A stretch of 64,000 bases of DNA, from assembly GCA_004297625.1 (NCBI GenBank), contig SCTY01000003.1, positions 186,001 through 250,000 on the forward strand, written 5' to 3'. Shown here piece by piece: positions 30,246-39,863 of this stretch; the stretch's first letter is position 1, and each line of letters opens with the position of its first letter. The position numbers were made by a program, and so were the translations under genes. This DNA comes from Betaproteobacteria bacterium. Lineage in GTDB: Bacteria > Pseudomonadota > Gammaproteobacteria > Burkholderiales > SG8-39. Under the pieces are notes generated by a model. It made no database searches. It saw only the letters and a program-made list of their open reading frames with translations, and was not told the origin of the DNA.

Positions 30246-31318
30246 ACGGGGTCAAACCTCCGCATCGCGAGACCGCAAGCCACGATGAGCGACGGCGCGT
30301 CGACCATCAGCCGCTTGAGCTGCACGCGCGGCGAGGTCTGCATGGAGGCAAACGGATTGGCGACGCTGGTCGGCACTTGCGTGCGCGTGTTCACGATGGA
30401 GTCCAAGCCGGGAATCACGGCCGAGCCGCCGGCGAGAAGAATGTGATCGATGCTGTGGTACTGCGTCGACGTGAAGAAGAACTGAAGCGCGCGCTGCACT
30501 TCCATGGAAAGGTTCTCCATGAACGGGCGCAGGACTTCCGTTTCGAAGTCGTCGGGCAGGCCGCCGGAGCGCTTGGCGTTTTCCGCCTCTTCGGGACTCA
30601 TGCCATAGCGCGCCACGATGTCCTGCGTGAGCTGGTTTCCGCCGAAAGCCTGCTCGCGCGTGTACACCGATTGATCGTTGCGCAGCACCGTGACGTTCAT
30701 GACATTGGCGCCGACGTCCACCACCGCGACGTTCTGATCCTTGCCGCCGCCTGGCAAGCTCTGCACTACCAAGCTGAGCGCCGCCTGCTGCGCAAACGCC
30801 TCCACGTCCATCACCGACGCTTTAAGGCCCGCCGATTCCGCGACGGCGACGCGGTCCTCGACCTTTTCCTTGCGGGTCGCCGCGATCAGTACTTCTTGTT
30901 CTTCGGGGTTGGACGGCGCCGGACCCAGCGACTGGAAGTCGAGATTCACTTCCTCCAGCGCGAACGGGATGTACTGATTCGCCTCGGTCTCCACCTGGAG
31001 CTCAAGCTCCTCTTCGCGCAGACCCGCGGCGACGACGATTTTCTTGGAGATCACGGCGCCTGTCGGCACGGCCATCGCCACGTGCTTGGTGCGCGTGGCA
31101 AGGCGCTTGTAGGCGCGCTTCACCGCTTCGGTGACTGCCTCGAGATTGTTGATGTTGCCGTCGACGACCGCATCGCGCGGCAAAGGTTCGATCGAATAGC
31201 GCTCGACGCGATACGCGCCTTTGCCCGCTTCTGCGATCTCGAGCATCTTTACTGACGACGAGCTGATGTCGAGACCGAACAGGGGCGGCGCCTTCGGCTT
31301 GAAGAGATCGAATTGCAT
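30242..31318 (-). CDS. pilM: Type IV pilus assembly ATPase-like protein PilM
   Basis: A 358-residue actin-like cytoplasmic protein, first gene of pilMNOPQ. Motifs: LFGLDISSSSVKMLEI near the N-terminus (phosphate-1), VVDVGANVMNVTVL (phosphate-2) and ILLAGGSAVIPGLD. The ATG at 31318 lacks a strong ribosome site, although the leader upstream is purine-rich. Confidence 0.95.
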   Translation of the reverse strand: MQFDLFKPKAPPLFGLDISSSSVKMLEIAEAGKGAYRVERYSIEPLPRDAVVDGNINNLEAVTEAVKRAYKRLATRTKHVAMAVPTGAVISKKIVVAAGLREEELELQVETEANQYIPFALEEVNLDFQSLGPAPSNPEEQEVLIAATRKEKVEDRVAVAESAGLKASVMDVEAFAQQAALSLVVQSLPGGGKDQNVAVVDVGANVMNVTVLRNDQSVYTREQAFGGNQLTQDIVARYGMSPEEAENAKRSGGLPDDFETEVLRPFMENLSMEVQRALQFFFTSTQYHSIDHILLAGGSAVIPGLDSIVNTRTQVPTSVANPFASMQTSPRVQLKRLMVDAPSLIVACGLAMRRFDPV

Positions 31319-31531
31319 CGGGTTAAATCCGTTCTTCCCCGTTTCTCCCTGGCTTGTTTTTCTTGTTTTTCTTTTTTGTACCGACCCTTAGGCGCGATAC
31401 GTAGAATTAGCGTTAAATGCTAGCAACAACCCCAGCAGGTGTCTAGTTAATTTTCCACAAGCGGGAAAGGGTATCATCTGCCGGTTTAGGTTCGCCCGTA
31501 ACAGCGCCCCGGTAACGATCTAACTCCCTTG
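31319..31531. promoter_or_regulatory. Divergent pilM / mrcA promoter region, AT-rich
   Basis: The longest spacer in the window (213 bp) and visibly richer in A/T than its surroundings. On the minus strand a possible pilM promoter is TTGCTA, 17 bp, TACGTA (weak match), followed by an A/G-rich leader of about 60 nt. On the plus strand TATCAT at 31472-31477 could be a -10 box for mrcA, without a good -35. I see no hairpin or coding potential. The assignments are tentative; only the divergent arrangement is certain. Confidence 0.4.
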
Positions 31532-33832
31532 ATGTGGCTTCGATTTCTTGGCTTCCCGCTGGCCTTGCTGGCGGGCTTCGCGGTGATCTGCACCCTGATC
31601 CTCGCGCTGGTCGTCGCCCTCGCCTATCCGAACCTGCCTTCCCTGGGGGCGCTGACCGAGTACCAGCCTAAGATCCCCCTGCGCATCTATACCGCCGAGG
31701 GTGTGCAGATCGGCGAGTTCGGCGAGGAACGGCGTGCCATCGTGTCGATCGCCGAGGTGCCGGCGACGCTGAAGAACGCGATCATCTCGGCCGAGGACGA
31801 GCGCTTCTATGAGCACGCGGGCATCGATTACGTGGGCGTTCTCCGCGCGGCGTACGCCAACTTGGTCGCCGGGGGGAGGCGCCAGGGCGCGAGCACGATC
31901 ACGATGCAGGTCGCGCGCAACTTCTTTCTCTCCTCGGAGAAGACGCTCACGCGCAAGCTTTATGAGGCGCTGCTCGCCTTCAAGATCGAGCACAGCCTGA
32001 CCAAAGAGCAGATCCTCGAGCTCTATATCAACCAGATTTACCTCGGGCAGCGCGCCTATGGCTTTGCGGCCGCCTCGCAGATTTATTTCGGCAAGGCACT
32101 CGACAAGCTAACGCTCGGAGAAACGGCAATGCTTGCCGGGCTACCGAAAGCCCCTTCGCTATACAACCCGATAGCGAACCCCCAGCGCGCGAGGCAGCGC
32201 CAGCAGTACGTACTCCGGCGCATGGCCGACCTCGGCTACATTAATCCAGCGCAATACGACGGCGCGCTAAAAGCGCCAGTGCGGGCTAGACGCGAAGTAA
32301 GCGAATACTCCGTACACGCGGAATACGCTGCCGAAATGGTGCGCCAGGCGATCGCGGAACAGTATCCGGACGACGTCTATACGCACGGCTTTCGCGTCTA
32401 CACCACGATCCGCAAAGCGGACCAGGAAGCGGCCTATGCTGCGCTGCGCAAAGGGGTGATGGAGTACGACCGGCGCTCCGGATACCGCGCCCCCGAAGCT
32501 TTCGTCGATCTACCGGCGCAGCCGAACGACGACGACTATGAGGACGCGCTCGCGGAGCGCCCGGATAACGACGATCTCCTAGCCGCGGTCGTATTGAGCG
32601 CCGACTCGCGTCAGATCCGGGCCGCGCTGCGCACCGGCGAAGAAATCACCATTTCAGGCGACGGCCTGAAATTCGCTGCGCGCGCACTGGATGCGAAAGC
32701 GCCGCCGCAAAAGCGCATCCGGCGCGGCGCCATCATCCGCGTGGTTCAGGATGCGCCCGGCAAACCGTGGCAGATCACGCAGCTGCCGGAAGTCGAGGCG
32801 GCGTTCATCTCCCTTGATCCGCAGGACGGCGCGGTGCGCGCGTTGGTCGGCGGCTTCGATTTCGGGCGCAACAAGTTCAACCACGTCATGCAGGCCTGGC
32901 GCCAGCCGGGGTCCTCGTTCAAGCCCTTCATCTACTCCGCCTCGCTCGAAAAAGGCTTCACGCCCGCGACCATCATCGCGGATGAGCCGGTGGTGCTCGA
33001 AGCGGAGCAAACAGGCAGCCAGCGCTGGGAGCCGAAGAACTACGACGGCAAGTTCGAGGGTCCGATGCGCATGCGCACCGCGCTCGTCAAGTCGAAGAAC
33101 ATGGTGTCGATCCGGATCCTCGAAGCGATCGGGCCGAAATACGCGCAGGAATACATCACCCGCTTCGGCTTCGAGCCGGAAAAGCACCCGCCCTATCTGA
33201 CGATGGCGCTCGGCGCGGGTTCGGTCACCGCCTGGCAGATGGCGCGCGCCTACTCCGTGTTTGCGAACGGCGGCTACCTGATTCAGCCCTATTTCATCCT
33301 CAAGATCGTCGACGACCGCGGCCACCCGCTCGCGCTCGCGGACCCGAAACGTGCTGGCGACGAATCGCTGCGCGTCATCGATGCGCGCAACGCTTTCATC
33401 ATGGACGACATGATGCAGGACGTGACGCGCTACGGCACTGCCGCGCGCGCCGCGCGCCTGGGGCGCACGGACTTGGCGGGCAAGACGGGAACCACCAACG
33501 AATTCGTCGACGCCTGGTTCGCTGGCTACCAACCCTCGCTCGTGGCAATCGCCTGGCTGGGCTTCGACCAGCCGAGAACGCTCGGTAGAAATCAGACAGG
33601 CGGCGTCGTGGCCTTGCCCATGTGGGTCGACTACATGGGAAAGGCGCTGAAGGACATCCCCGAAATGCCGCGCACGGTGCCGCCGGGCGTGGTCAGCGTG
33701 CCCGTGCTCAGCATGCACGGCGAAGGCAAGGCGACTCCGGAATTCTTCTACAGGGAGGTCGTGCCGCCGCCCGACGTGCTGCAGCCGCCGCCGCAAGTCG
33801 GGCCACCCGATACGGGGCCACCGCCCGCCTAG
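31532..33832 (+). CDS. mrcA: Penicillin-binding protein 1A (class A PBP)
   Basis: A 766-residue bifunctional peptidoglycan synthase with a short cytoplasmic tail and one helix (about 8-32). The GT51 glycosyltransferase domain has catalytic-type Glu88 in SAEDERFYEH, then RQGASTITMQ and KTLTRKLYE. The transpeptidase domain has the active serine in PGSSFKPF, the SKN motif in KSKNMVS and KTGTT. A Pro-rich C-terminal tail follows. The ATG at 31532 is preferred over a TTG one codon earlier. It is divergent from pilM, the usual order in Betaproteobacteria. Its stop overlaps the convergent cyaY stop by 4 bp. Confidence 0.96.
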   Translation: MWLRFLGFPLALLAGFAVICTLILALVVALAYPNLPSLGALTEYQPKIPLRIYTAEGVQIGEFGEERRAIVSIAEVPATLKNAIISAEDERFYEHAGIDYVGVLRAAYANLVAGGRRQGASTITMQVARNFFLSSEKTLTRKLYEALLAFKIEHSLTKEQILELYINQIYLGQRAYGFAAASQIYFGKALDKLTLGETAMLAGLPKAPSLYNPIANPQRARQRQQYVLRRMADLGYINPAQYDGALKAPVRARREVSEYSVHAEYAAEMVRQAIAEQYPDDVYTHGFRVYTTIRKADQEAAYAALRKGVMEYDRRSGYRAPEAFVDLPAQPNDDDYEDALAERPDNDDLLAAVVLSADSRQIRAALRTGEEITISGDGLKFAARALDAKAPPQKRIRRGAIIRVVQDAPGKPWQITQLPEVEAAFISLDPQDGAVRALVGGFDFGRNKFNHVMQAWRQPGSSFKPFIYSASLEKGFTPATIIADEPVVLEAEQTGSQRWEPKNYDGKFEGPMRMRTALVKSKNMVSIRILEAIGPKYAQEYITRFGFEPEKHPPYLTMALGAGSVTAWQMARAYSVFANGGYLIQPYFILKIVDDRGHPLALADPKRAGDESLRVIDARNAFIMDDMMQDVTRYGTAARAARLGRTDLAGKTGTTNEFVDAWFAGYQPSLVAIAWLGFDQPRTLGRNQTGGVVALPMWVDYMGKALKDIPEMPRTVPPGVVSVPVLSMHGEGKATPEFFYREVVPPPDVLQPPPQVGPPDTGPPPA

Positions 33833-34146
33833 CTCAGAATCACCGGGCTGCCGCTCTGCGCGGAAACCAGCTTCGAAAGCGCAGCGAAAAGCTCGGTGCG
33901 GTCCCGCGTGTCGCGCCATGCGGAGCCGTCCCAGCGGAAGTGGAATCCGCCCGAGCGTGCGGCGACCCAGATTTCGCGTGCAGCGCCATGGCGGTTGACG
34001 ATGATCTTCGAGCCATCGGCGAACTCGATCTCGAGCACTCCGCCCTCCTTCAACTCGAAATCCGCGTCTACGCCGCTGGCTTCGAGCGCGCGCTCGACTC
34101 GCTCTAGCGCCGCGCCCGCCAAGGCCTCGAAGTCGCTCTCATTCAT
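33829..34146 (-). CDS. cyaY: Frataxin-like iron donor CyaY
   Basis: A 105-residue frataxin homologue involved in iron handling for Fe-S assembly. The acidic first helix (NESDFEALAGAALERVERALE), the strand GVLEIEFADGSKIIVNRH and the WVAARSGGFHFRWDG segment are all family hallmarks. Start at 34146 is preferred; an ATG four codons earlier is possible. It is divergent from lptM with a 21-bp spacer. Confidence 0.94.
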   Translation of the reverse strand: MNESDFEALAGAALERVERALEASGVDADFELKEGGVLEIEFADGSKIIVNRHGAAREIWVAARSGGFHFRWDGSAWRDTRDRTELFAALSKLVSAQSGSPVILS

Positions 34147-34167
34147 GGGTGCTAACATGCGGATTCT

Positions 34168-34329
34168 ATGCGTTTCCTTCTCTTGTGCGCCGGGATCGCG
34201 CTGGCCGCGACCGGTTGCGGGCAGAAGGGACCGCTTTACCTGCGTGACAATCCGCCGCCCGGCATCAAGCCGGCCAAGCCCGAGCCGGTGAAACCCGTGC
34301 CTTATCCGGACACCGGCGAGAAGAAATAA
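34168..34329 (+). CDS. lptM: LPS-translocon maturation lipoprotein LptM (YifL-like)
   Basis: A 53-residue lipoprotein, too short for many gene callers. Signal peptide MRFLLLCAGIALAATGC with the lipobox cysteine at residue 17, followed by the family motif GQKGPLYL and a Pro/Lys-rich tail. LptM assists LptD oxidative maturation in E. coli. Its place immediately before lysA (2-bp gap) and beside cyaY is the standard arrangement, which supports the call. Confidence 0.92.
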   Translation: MRFLLLCAGIALAATGCGQKGPLYLRDNPPPGIKPAKPEPVKPVPYPDTGEKK

Positions 34330-34331
34330 GC

Positions 34332-35582
34332 GTGCTGGCTTTCGCCTATCGCAATGGCGCCCTGTGCGCCGAGCAGGTTTTGCTGGAGGACATCGCGCGT
34401 CGCTTCGGCACTCCCTGCTATGTCTACTCGAGCGCCGCTATCGAGTCCGCGTACGCGGAGTTCGAGCGCGCGCTTCGCGGGCGGGCAGCATTGATCTGCT
34501 ACTCGGTAAAGGCAAATTCGAACATTGCGGTGCTGGCCCTGCTCGGCCGGTTGGGTGCGGGCTTCGACATCGTATCGGGCGGCGAGCTTGCCCGCGTGCT
34601 CGCCGCCGGCGGCAGCGCCGGCAAGACGCTTTTTTCGGGCGTGGGCAAGAGCGAGTCAGAAATCGAATTCGCGCTCGAGAAAGGCATCGGCTGCATCAAC
34701 GTCGAGTCGGAGCCTGAGCTCGAGCGTGTCGACGCCGTCGCCCGGCGGCTCGGCCGGCGTGCCCCGGTCGCTTTGCGTGTCAATCCGGACATCGATGCAA
34801 AGACGCATCCGTATATCTCCACCGGCCTGCGCGAGAACAAGTTCGGCGTGGCGCACGAAGATGCCGAGCGCCTTTATAGGCGGGCGGCCAAGATGCCGGG
34901 AATCGAGCTCGTGGGCATCGGCTGCCACATAGGCTCGCTGCTCACCGAGGCGGCACCCTTTGCGGCCGCGGCGCAACGCGTCGTGGCGCTCGCGGATCGC
35001 CTCGAGGGCGCCGGCATCAGGCTCCAGCACGTGGACTTCGGCGGCGGCATCGGCATCCGCTACAAGGATGAGGCGCCGCAGCCCATCGCCGCGTTCGTGG
35101 CGGGCGCGCTCGCAGCCCTCGGGACGCGCCCCCACCGAGCGGTTTTCGACCCCGGGCGCTCGATCGTCGGAAATGCCGGCGCGCTGCTCACGCGCGTCGA
35201 ATATGTAAAGCCAGGAGCGTCGCGCAACTTCCTCGTCGTCGACGCGGCGATGAACGACCTCATTCGCCCGCCGCTCTATGAAGCCTGGCACGACGTGCAA
35301 ACGGTTCGCGAGGCGGAATCGCCATCGGCGCAGCGCGTTTACGACGTGGTGGGGCCGGTGTGCGAGAGCGCGGATTTCCTTGCGAAGGACCGCAAGCTCG
35401 CGGCGCGCGGAGGCGATCTGCTCGCCGTCATGTCGGCCGGCGCCTACGGCATGGCAATGAGTTCCAATTACAACTCCAGGCCACGTGCCGCGGAGGTCCT
35501 GGTGAGGGGAGACAGCGCTTTCCTGGTGCGCAGCCGCGAGTCGGTGGAACAGCTGTTTGCCCTCGAGCGCATTCCGGGCTGA
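34332..35582 (+). CDS. lysA: Diaminopimelate decarboxylase LysA
   Basis: A 416-residue PLP enzyme for the last step of lysine synthesis. GTG start 2 bp after lptM. PLP-binding Lys60 in CYSVKANSN, the glycine-rich GGGIGIRY region, EPGR-like DPGRSIVGNAG and the C-terminal GPVCESAD motif with the catalytic cysteine, and AYGMAMSSNYNSRPR near the end. Full length. Confidence 0.96.
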   Translation: MLAFAYRNGALCAEQVLLEDIARRFGTPCYVYSSAAIESAYAEFERALRGRAALICYSVKANSNIAVLALLGRLGAGFDIVSGGELARVLAAGGSAGKTLFSGVGKSESEIEFALEKGIGCINVESEPELERVDAVARRLGRRAPVALRVNPDIDAKTHPYISTGLRENKFGVAHEDAERLYRRAAKMPGIELVGIGCHIGSLLTEAAPFAAAAQRVVALADRLEGAGIRLQHVDFGGGIGIRYKDEAPQPIAAFVAGALAALGTRPHRAVFDPGRSIVGNAGALLTRVEYVKPGASRNFLVVDAAMNDLIRPPLYEAWHDVQTVREAESPSAQRVYDVVGPVCESADFLAKDRKLAARGGDLLAVMSAGAYGMAMSSNYNSRPRAAEVLVRGDSAFLVRSRESVEQLFALERIPG

Positions 35583-35595
35583 CAATCGGTTCGCG

Positions 35596-36750
35596 ATGAC
35601 CGCCTCCTCCCGCCGCAGTCTGTTCGCCTTCGTCGCCGTGGTTGCGATCGTGGGCGCCATCGGGCTCGGCAGCTACCTGATCGCCGACGGCCGCAATGCG
35701 AAGGGCGGGGGCAAAGGCGCCGCCAAGGGTCCGCCCGCCGTGCCGGTGAGCGTGGCCGTCGTCGCGCGGCAAACCGTGCCGGTACGGCTCAACGCCATAG
35801 GCAACGTCGAGGCCTACTCCACCGTCGCCGTCAAGGCGCGCGTTGACGGGCAGATCGTCGAAGTGAACCTGCGAGACGGCGCGCCGGTCAGGAAGGGCGA
35901 CGTGCTGTTCCGCATCGACCCCCGGCCCTACGAAGCGGCGTTGCGTCAGGCGGAGGCCAATGCACTGCGCGATGCCGCGGCACGCGAGCAAGCGCAGTCG
36001 CAGGCGCGCCGCTACCAGGAACTGCTGGACAAGAACTTCATTTCCAAGGAGGCGTTCGCGCAGATTCGCACCAACGCGGCCACTGCCGAGGCGACCGCCA
36101 AAGCGAGCCAGGCAGCCTTGGAAAACGCGCGCCTCAACCTGGAGTACTGCACCATCCGCTCGCCGCTCGACGGCTTCATCGGCAAGGTCCTGCTGCAGGC
36201 GGGCAACCTTGTGAAGGCCAACGACGTCAACCCGCTCGTGGTGATCAACCAGGTGCGGCCGATCTACGTCAACTTCGCAGTGCCCGAGCAGAATCTGGGG
36301 GAAGTGCGCAAGCGCATGAGTGCCGGACAGCTCGAGGTGGAAGTCCTGCCGACCGATGCCGCGCAGCAAAGCCCCAAAGGCCGGCTGATATTCATCGACA
36401 ACGCCGTCGACCCGAGCACCGGAACGATCCGCATGCGCGCGCAGTTCGAAAACCGGGATGCCGCTCTCTGGCCGGGGCAGTTCGTGAACCTGAGCCTGCG
36501 CCTGTACGAGCAGCGCGACGCCCTGGTGGTGCCCGCGCAAGCGGTACAAACCGGCCCCGAGGGCCAGTACGTCTACGTCGTAGACAAGGACATGACCGCC
36601 GACACGCGCCGCATCACTCTGCAGCGCACCGAGGGCGAGACCGCGATCGTCGCAAGCGGGCTCGCTGAGGACGAGCGCGTCGTGACGCGCGGTCAGTTGC
36701 GCCTCGGCCCCAAAGTCAAGGTCCAGATCGCCAAGCCCGGCGCTTCATGA
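35596..36750 (+). CDS. RND efflux periplasmic adaptor (MdtA/AcrA type)
   Basis: A 384-residue membrane fusion protein. N-terminal helix at about 9-29, then a Gly/Lys-rich linker, a lipoyl-like domain (VDGQIVEVNLRDGAPVRKGDVLF), an alpha-hairpin (residues about 110-175), the second lipoyl half (TIRSPLDGFIGK) and beta-barrel and proximal domains. The start at 35596 is 13 bp after lysA; a longer frame exists inside lysA but lacks family features. It overlaps the permease by 4 bp (ATGA). No outer membrane factor gene follows, so a shared TolC is likely. Confidence 0.92.
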   Translation: MTASSRRSLFAFVAVVAIVGAIGLGSYLIADGRNAKGGGKGAAKGPPAVPVSVAVVARQTVPVRLNAIGNVEAYSTVAVKARVDGQIVEVNLRDGAPVRKGDVLFRIDPRPYEAALRQAEANALRDAAAREQAQSQARRYQELLDKNFISKEAFAQIRTNAATAEATAKASQAALENARLNLEYCTIRSPLDGFIGKVLLQAGNLVKANDVNPLVVINQVRPIYVNFAVPEQNLGEVRKRMSAGQLEVEVLPTDAAQQSPKGRLIFIDNAVDPSTGTIRMRAQFENRDAALWPGQFVNLSLRLYEQRDALVVPAQAVQTGPEGQYVYVVDKDMTADTRRITLQRTEGETAIVASGLAEDERVVTRGQLRLGPKVKVQIAKPGAS

Positions 36751-39700
36751 ATTTCTGCGAGCTCTTCGTCCGCCGGCCGGTGATGACCGTGCTCGTCATG
36801 GCCGGGATCCTGATTTTCGGCCTCGCGGCGTACCGGCTGCTGCCGGTCTCGACGCTGCCGAACGTCGACTTCCCCACCATCCAGGTGAGCGCCGACCTGC
36901 CCGGCGCGAGCCCGGAGACCATGGCCTCCGCGGTGGCGACGGTGCTGGAAAAGCAGTTCTCCACCATTGCCGGCATCGACGAGATGACCTCGGTGAGCGG
37001 TCAGGGCGTCACGCGCATCACGATCCAGTTTGCGCTCGACCGCGACATCGACGCGGCGGCGCAGGACGTTAATTCCGCCATCGCATCGGCTGCCCGACAG
37101 CTGCCGGCCACCATGCCGGCGCCGCCGTCGTTCCGCAAGGTCAATCCAGGCGATTTTGCGATTTACTACCTGGCGCTCACCTCGGACACCTTGCCGCTCT
37201 CCACCGTTAACGAGTACGCCGAGACCTATCTCGCGCAGCGCATCTCGACGATCAACGGCGTGGCGCAGGTGCAGGTGTTCGGCCAGCAGAAGTACGCGGT
37301 GCGCGTGCAGCTCGACCCGAACGCGCTCGCCGCGCGCGGCGTCGGCATCAACGAGGTCGAGCAGGCGGTGTCGCAGGCGAACGTCAATATCCCGACCGGC
37401 ACGCTTTACGGCAAGGAGCGGATCTTCGCGGTGCAATCGACCGGCCAGCTGCACGATGCGGCGGCGTTCCGGCCGGTGATCGTCACGTACCGCAACGGCT
37501 CGCCGGTGCGCCTGCAGGAGCTCGGGCGGGTCATCGACGGGGTGCAGAACGACAAGGTGGCCGCCTGGTTCAAGGACAAGCGCGGCATCGTGCTCGCGAT
37601 CCAGCGTCAGCCGGGCACTAATACCGTGGAAGTGGTGGACCGCATCAAGCAGCTGCTTCCCACCTTCCGGGCCGAAGTGCCGCCGTCGATCGACCTGCAG
37701 GTGCTCTACGACCGCACGGTCACCATCCGCGATTCGGTCCACGAGGTCACCTTCACCCTTTATCTCGCGCTGATGCTCGTGGTGCTGGTGATCTTTCTTT
37801 TCCTGCGCAACATCCCCTCGACGATCATCCCTTCGATCGCGCTTCCGATGTGCGTCATCGGCACCTTCTCGGTGATGTATCTGTTCCGCTTCAGCATCGA
37901 CAACATTTCGCTCATGGCGCTCACGCTCTGCGTGGGCTTCGTCGTCGACGACGCCATCGTGATGCTGGAGAACATCACGCGCCACCTGGAGCAAGGCAAG
38001 AGCGTCCTGCAGGCTACGCTGGATGGTTCCAGAGAGATCGTGTTCACCATCATCTCCATGACCCTGTCGCTCGCCGCCGTGTTCATCCCCGTGCTCTTCA
38101 TGGGCGGCATCCTCGGGCGGCTGCTGAACGAGTTCGCCGTGACCATCATCGCCGCGGTGCTGCTCTCGGGATTCGTCTCGCTCACGCTGACGCCGATGAT
38201 GGCGAGCCGCATCCTCAAGCCGCGCCGCGCGGGCGAGCATCACGGCCGGCTCTACATGGCCTTCGAGCGCGGCTTCAACGCGATCCGCGACGGCTACGAC
38301 GTCAGTCTTTCCTGGACGCTCGGGCACCGGCGCGTCGTAATGCTCATCTTTCTCGCCATCTGCGTGCTTACCGCAGTGGTTTTCTGGCGCGCGCCGAAGG
38401 GCTTTCTGCCGAGCGAGGACAGCGGGCAGCTGTTTGCCTTCGTCGAAGGGCCGCAGGACATCTCCTTCGAGGCGATGGCCGACCTGCAGCGCAGGGTGGC
38501 GCAGATCATCAGCCAGGATCCCAATGTCGAAGCCGCGATGTCGTTCGTCGGTGCGACCGGCTTTTCGCCTTCGCTCAACGTCGGGCGCATCACCATCACG
38601 CTGAAGCCCTTCAGGGAACGCAAGCCGGCCGACGAGGTGGTGCGCGAGCTGCGGCCGAAGCTCGCCAATATCCTGGACACCAAGGTGTTCGTGCAAAACG
38701 TGCCGGCGATCCGCATCGGGCAGCTGACCCGCAGTGCCTACCAGTACGTGCTGCGGGGGCCCGACACGGAAGAGCTGTACCACTGGGCGCCGATCATCGA
38801 GCAGAAGCTGCGCTCCCTGCCCGCCCTGGTCGACGTGGCGAGCGACCTGCAGATCACCCGGCCCGAGGTCACCGTCGAGATCGACCGCGAGAAGGCCTCC
38901 GCGCTCGGCGTTTCGGCACAGCAGATCGAGATGGCGCTCAATAACGCGTACGGCTCGCGCCAGGTATCGACCATCTATACCTCCACCAACCAGTACTGGG
39001 TGATCCTGGAACTCGCGCCGCGTTATCAGACCGACCCCTCGGTCTTGCCGATGCTGTACGTACGGTCTTCCACCGGCGCGCTGGTGCCGCTGAACGCGGT
39101 GGCCAGGCTCACTTATGGCGTCGGGCCTTTGCAGGTCACCCACCACGGCCAGCTGCCATCGGTGACGCTATCGTTCGATGTGCGGCCGGGATTGGCCCTG
39201 TCGCACGCGATCGAGCAGGTCGAAGCCGGGATCCGGGAGCTGCAGGTCCCGGCTACCGTCTCGGGAATCTTCTCGGGCACCGCGCAGGCGTACCAGGCTT
39301 CCCTGCGCGGCATGGGCATCCTGCTTGCCCTGTCGGTGCTGGTGATTTACCTCGTGCTCGGCATTCTCTACGAGAGCTTCATTCACCCGCTGACCATTCT
39401 TTCCGGCCTTCCGACGGCGGGCCTCGGAGCGCTGATCACCCTCCTGGCCTTCGGCATCGAGCTCAACATGTACGCCTTCGTAGGCATCATGCTGCTCGTG
39501 GGCATCGTCAAGAAGAACGCCATCATGATGATCGACTTCGCCATCGAGGCGCAGCGAACCCAGGGCCTCGCGCCGGAGCGCGCGATCCACCAGGCAGGAC
39601 TCATCCGTTTCCGGCCGATCATGATGACCACCATGGCGGCTTTGATGGGAAGCCTGCCGATCGCCGTCGGCTTCGGCGCCGGTGGCGGCGCGCGCCAGCC

Positions 39701-39863
39701 GCTGGGCCTGGCGGTGGTGGGCGGGCTGCTGCTTTCCCAGACGCTGACCCTTTTCATCACGCCGGTCATCTACCTCTACTTCGATCGCCTCCAGGCGTGG
39801 CTGCAGCGGTCGAAAACCTCAGGGAAGGTCGCGCAAAATGCCGCTCAACCCGGAAGCGCGTAA
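36747..39863 (+). CDS. RND multidrug efflux permease (HAE1 / MdtB-like)
   Basis: A 1038-residue proton-driven inner membrane pump with twelve helices and two large periplasmic loops. Typical features: FVRRPVMTVLVM at the start, PNVDFPTIQVSA, the proton-relay region LCVGFVVDDAIVMLEN in helix 4, and GIVKKNAIMMIDFA in the second half. A single permease is present rather than an MdtB/MdtC pair, so it probably forms a homotrimer. Substrate cannot be read from sequence. The last 26 bp overlap the NYN-domain gene in another frame. Confidence 0.95.
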   Translation: MNFCELFVRRPVMTVLVMAGILIFGLAAYRLLPVSTLPNVDFPTIQVSADLPGASPETMASAVATVLEKQFSTIAGIDEMTSVSGQGVTRITIQFALDRDIDAAAQDVNSAIASAARQLPATMPAPPSFRKVNPGDFAIYYLALTSDTLPLSTVNEYAETYLAQRISTINGVAQVQVFGQQKYAVRVQLDPNALAARGVGINEVEQAVSQANVNIPTGTLYGKERIFAVQSTGQLHDAAAFRPVIVTYRNGSPVRLQELGRVIDGVQNDKVAAWFKDKRGIVLAIQRQPGTNTVEVVDRIKQLLPTFRAEVPPSIDLQVLYDRTVTIRDSVHEVTFTLYLALMLVVLVIFLFLRNIPSTIIPSIALPMCVIGTFSVMYLFRFSIDNISLMALTLCVGFVVDDAIVMLENITRHLEQGKSVLQATLDGSREIVFTIISMTLSLAAVFIPVLFMGGILGRLLNEFAVTIIAAVLLSGFVSLTLTPMMASRILKPRRAGEHHGRLYMAFERGFNAIRDGYDVSLSWTLGHRRVVMLIFLAICVLTAVVFWRAPKGFLPSEDSGQLFAFVEGPQDISFEAMADLQRRVAQIISQDPNVEAAMSFVGATGFSPSLNVGRITITLKPFRERKPADEVVRELRPKLANILDTKVFVQNVPAIRIGQLTRSAYQYVLRGPDTEELYHWAPIIEQKLRSLPALVDVASDLQITRPEVTVEIDREKASALGVSAQQIEMALNNAYGSRQVSTIYTSTNQYWVILELAPRYQTDPSVLPMLYVRSSTGALVPLNAVARLTYGVGPLQVTHHGQLPSVTLSFDVRPGLALSHAIEQVEAGIRELQVPATVSGIFSGTAQAYQASLRGMGILLALSVLVIYLVLGILYESFIHPLTILSGLPTAGLGALITLLAFGIELNMYAFVGIMLLVGIVKKNAIMMIDFAIEAQRTQGLAPERAIHQAGLIRFRPIMMTTMAALMGSLPIAVGFGAGGGARQPLGLAVVGGLLLSQTLTLFITPVIYLYFDRLQAWLQRSKTSGKVAQNAAQPGSA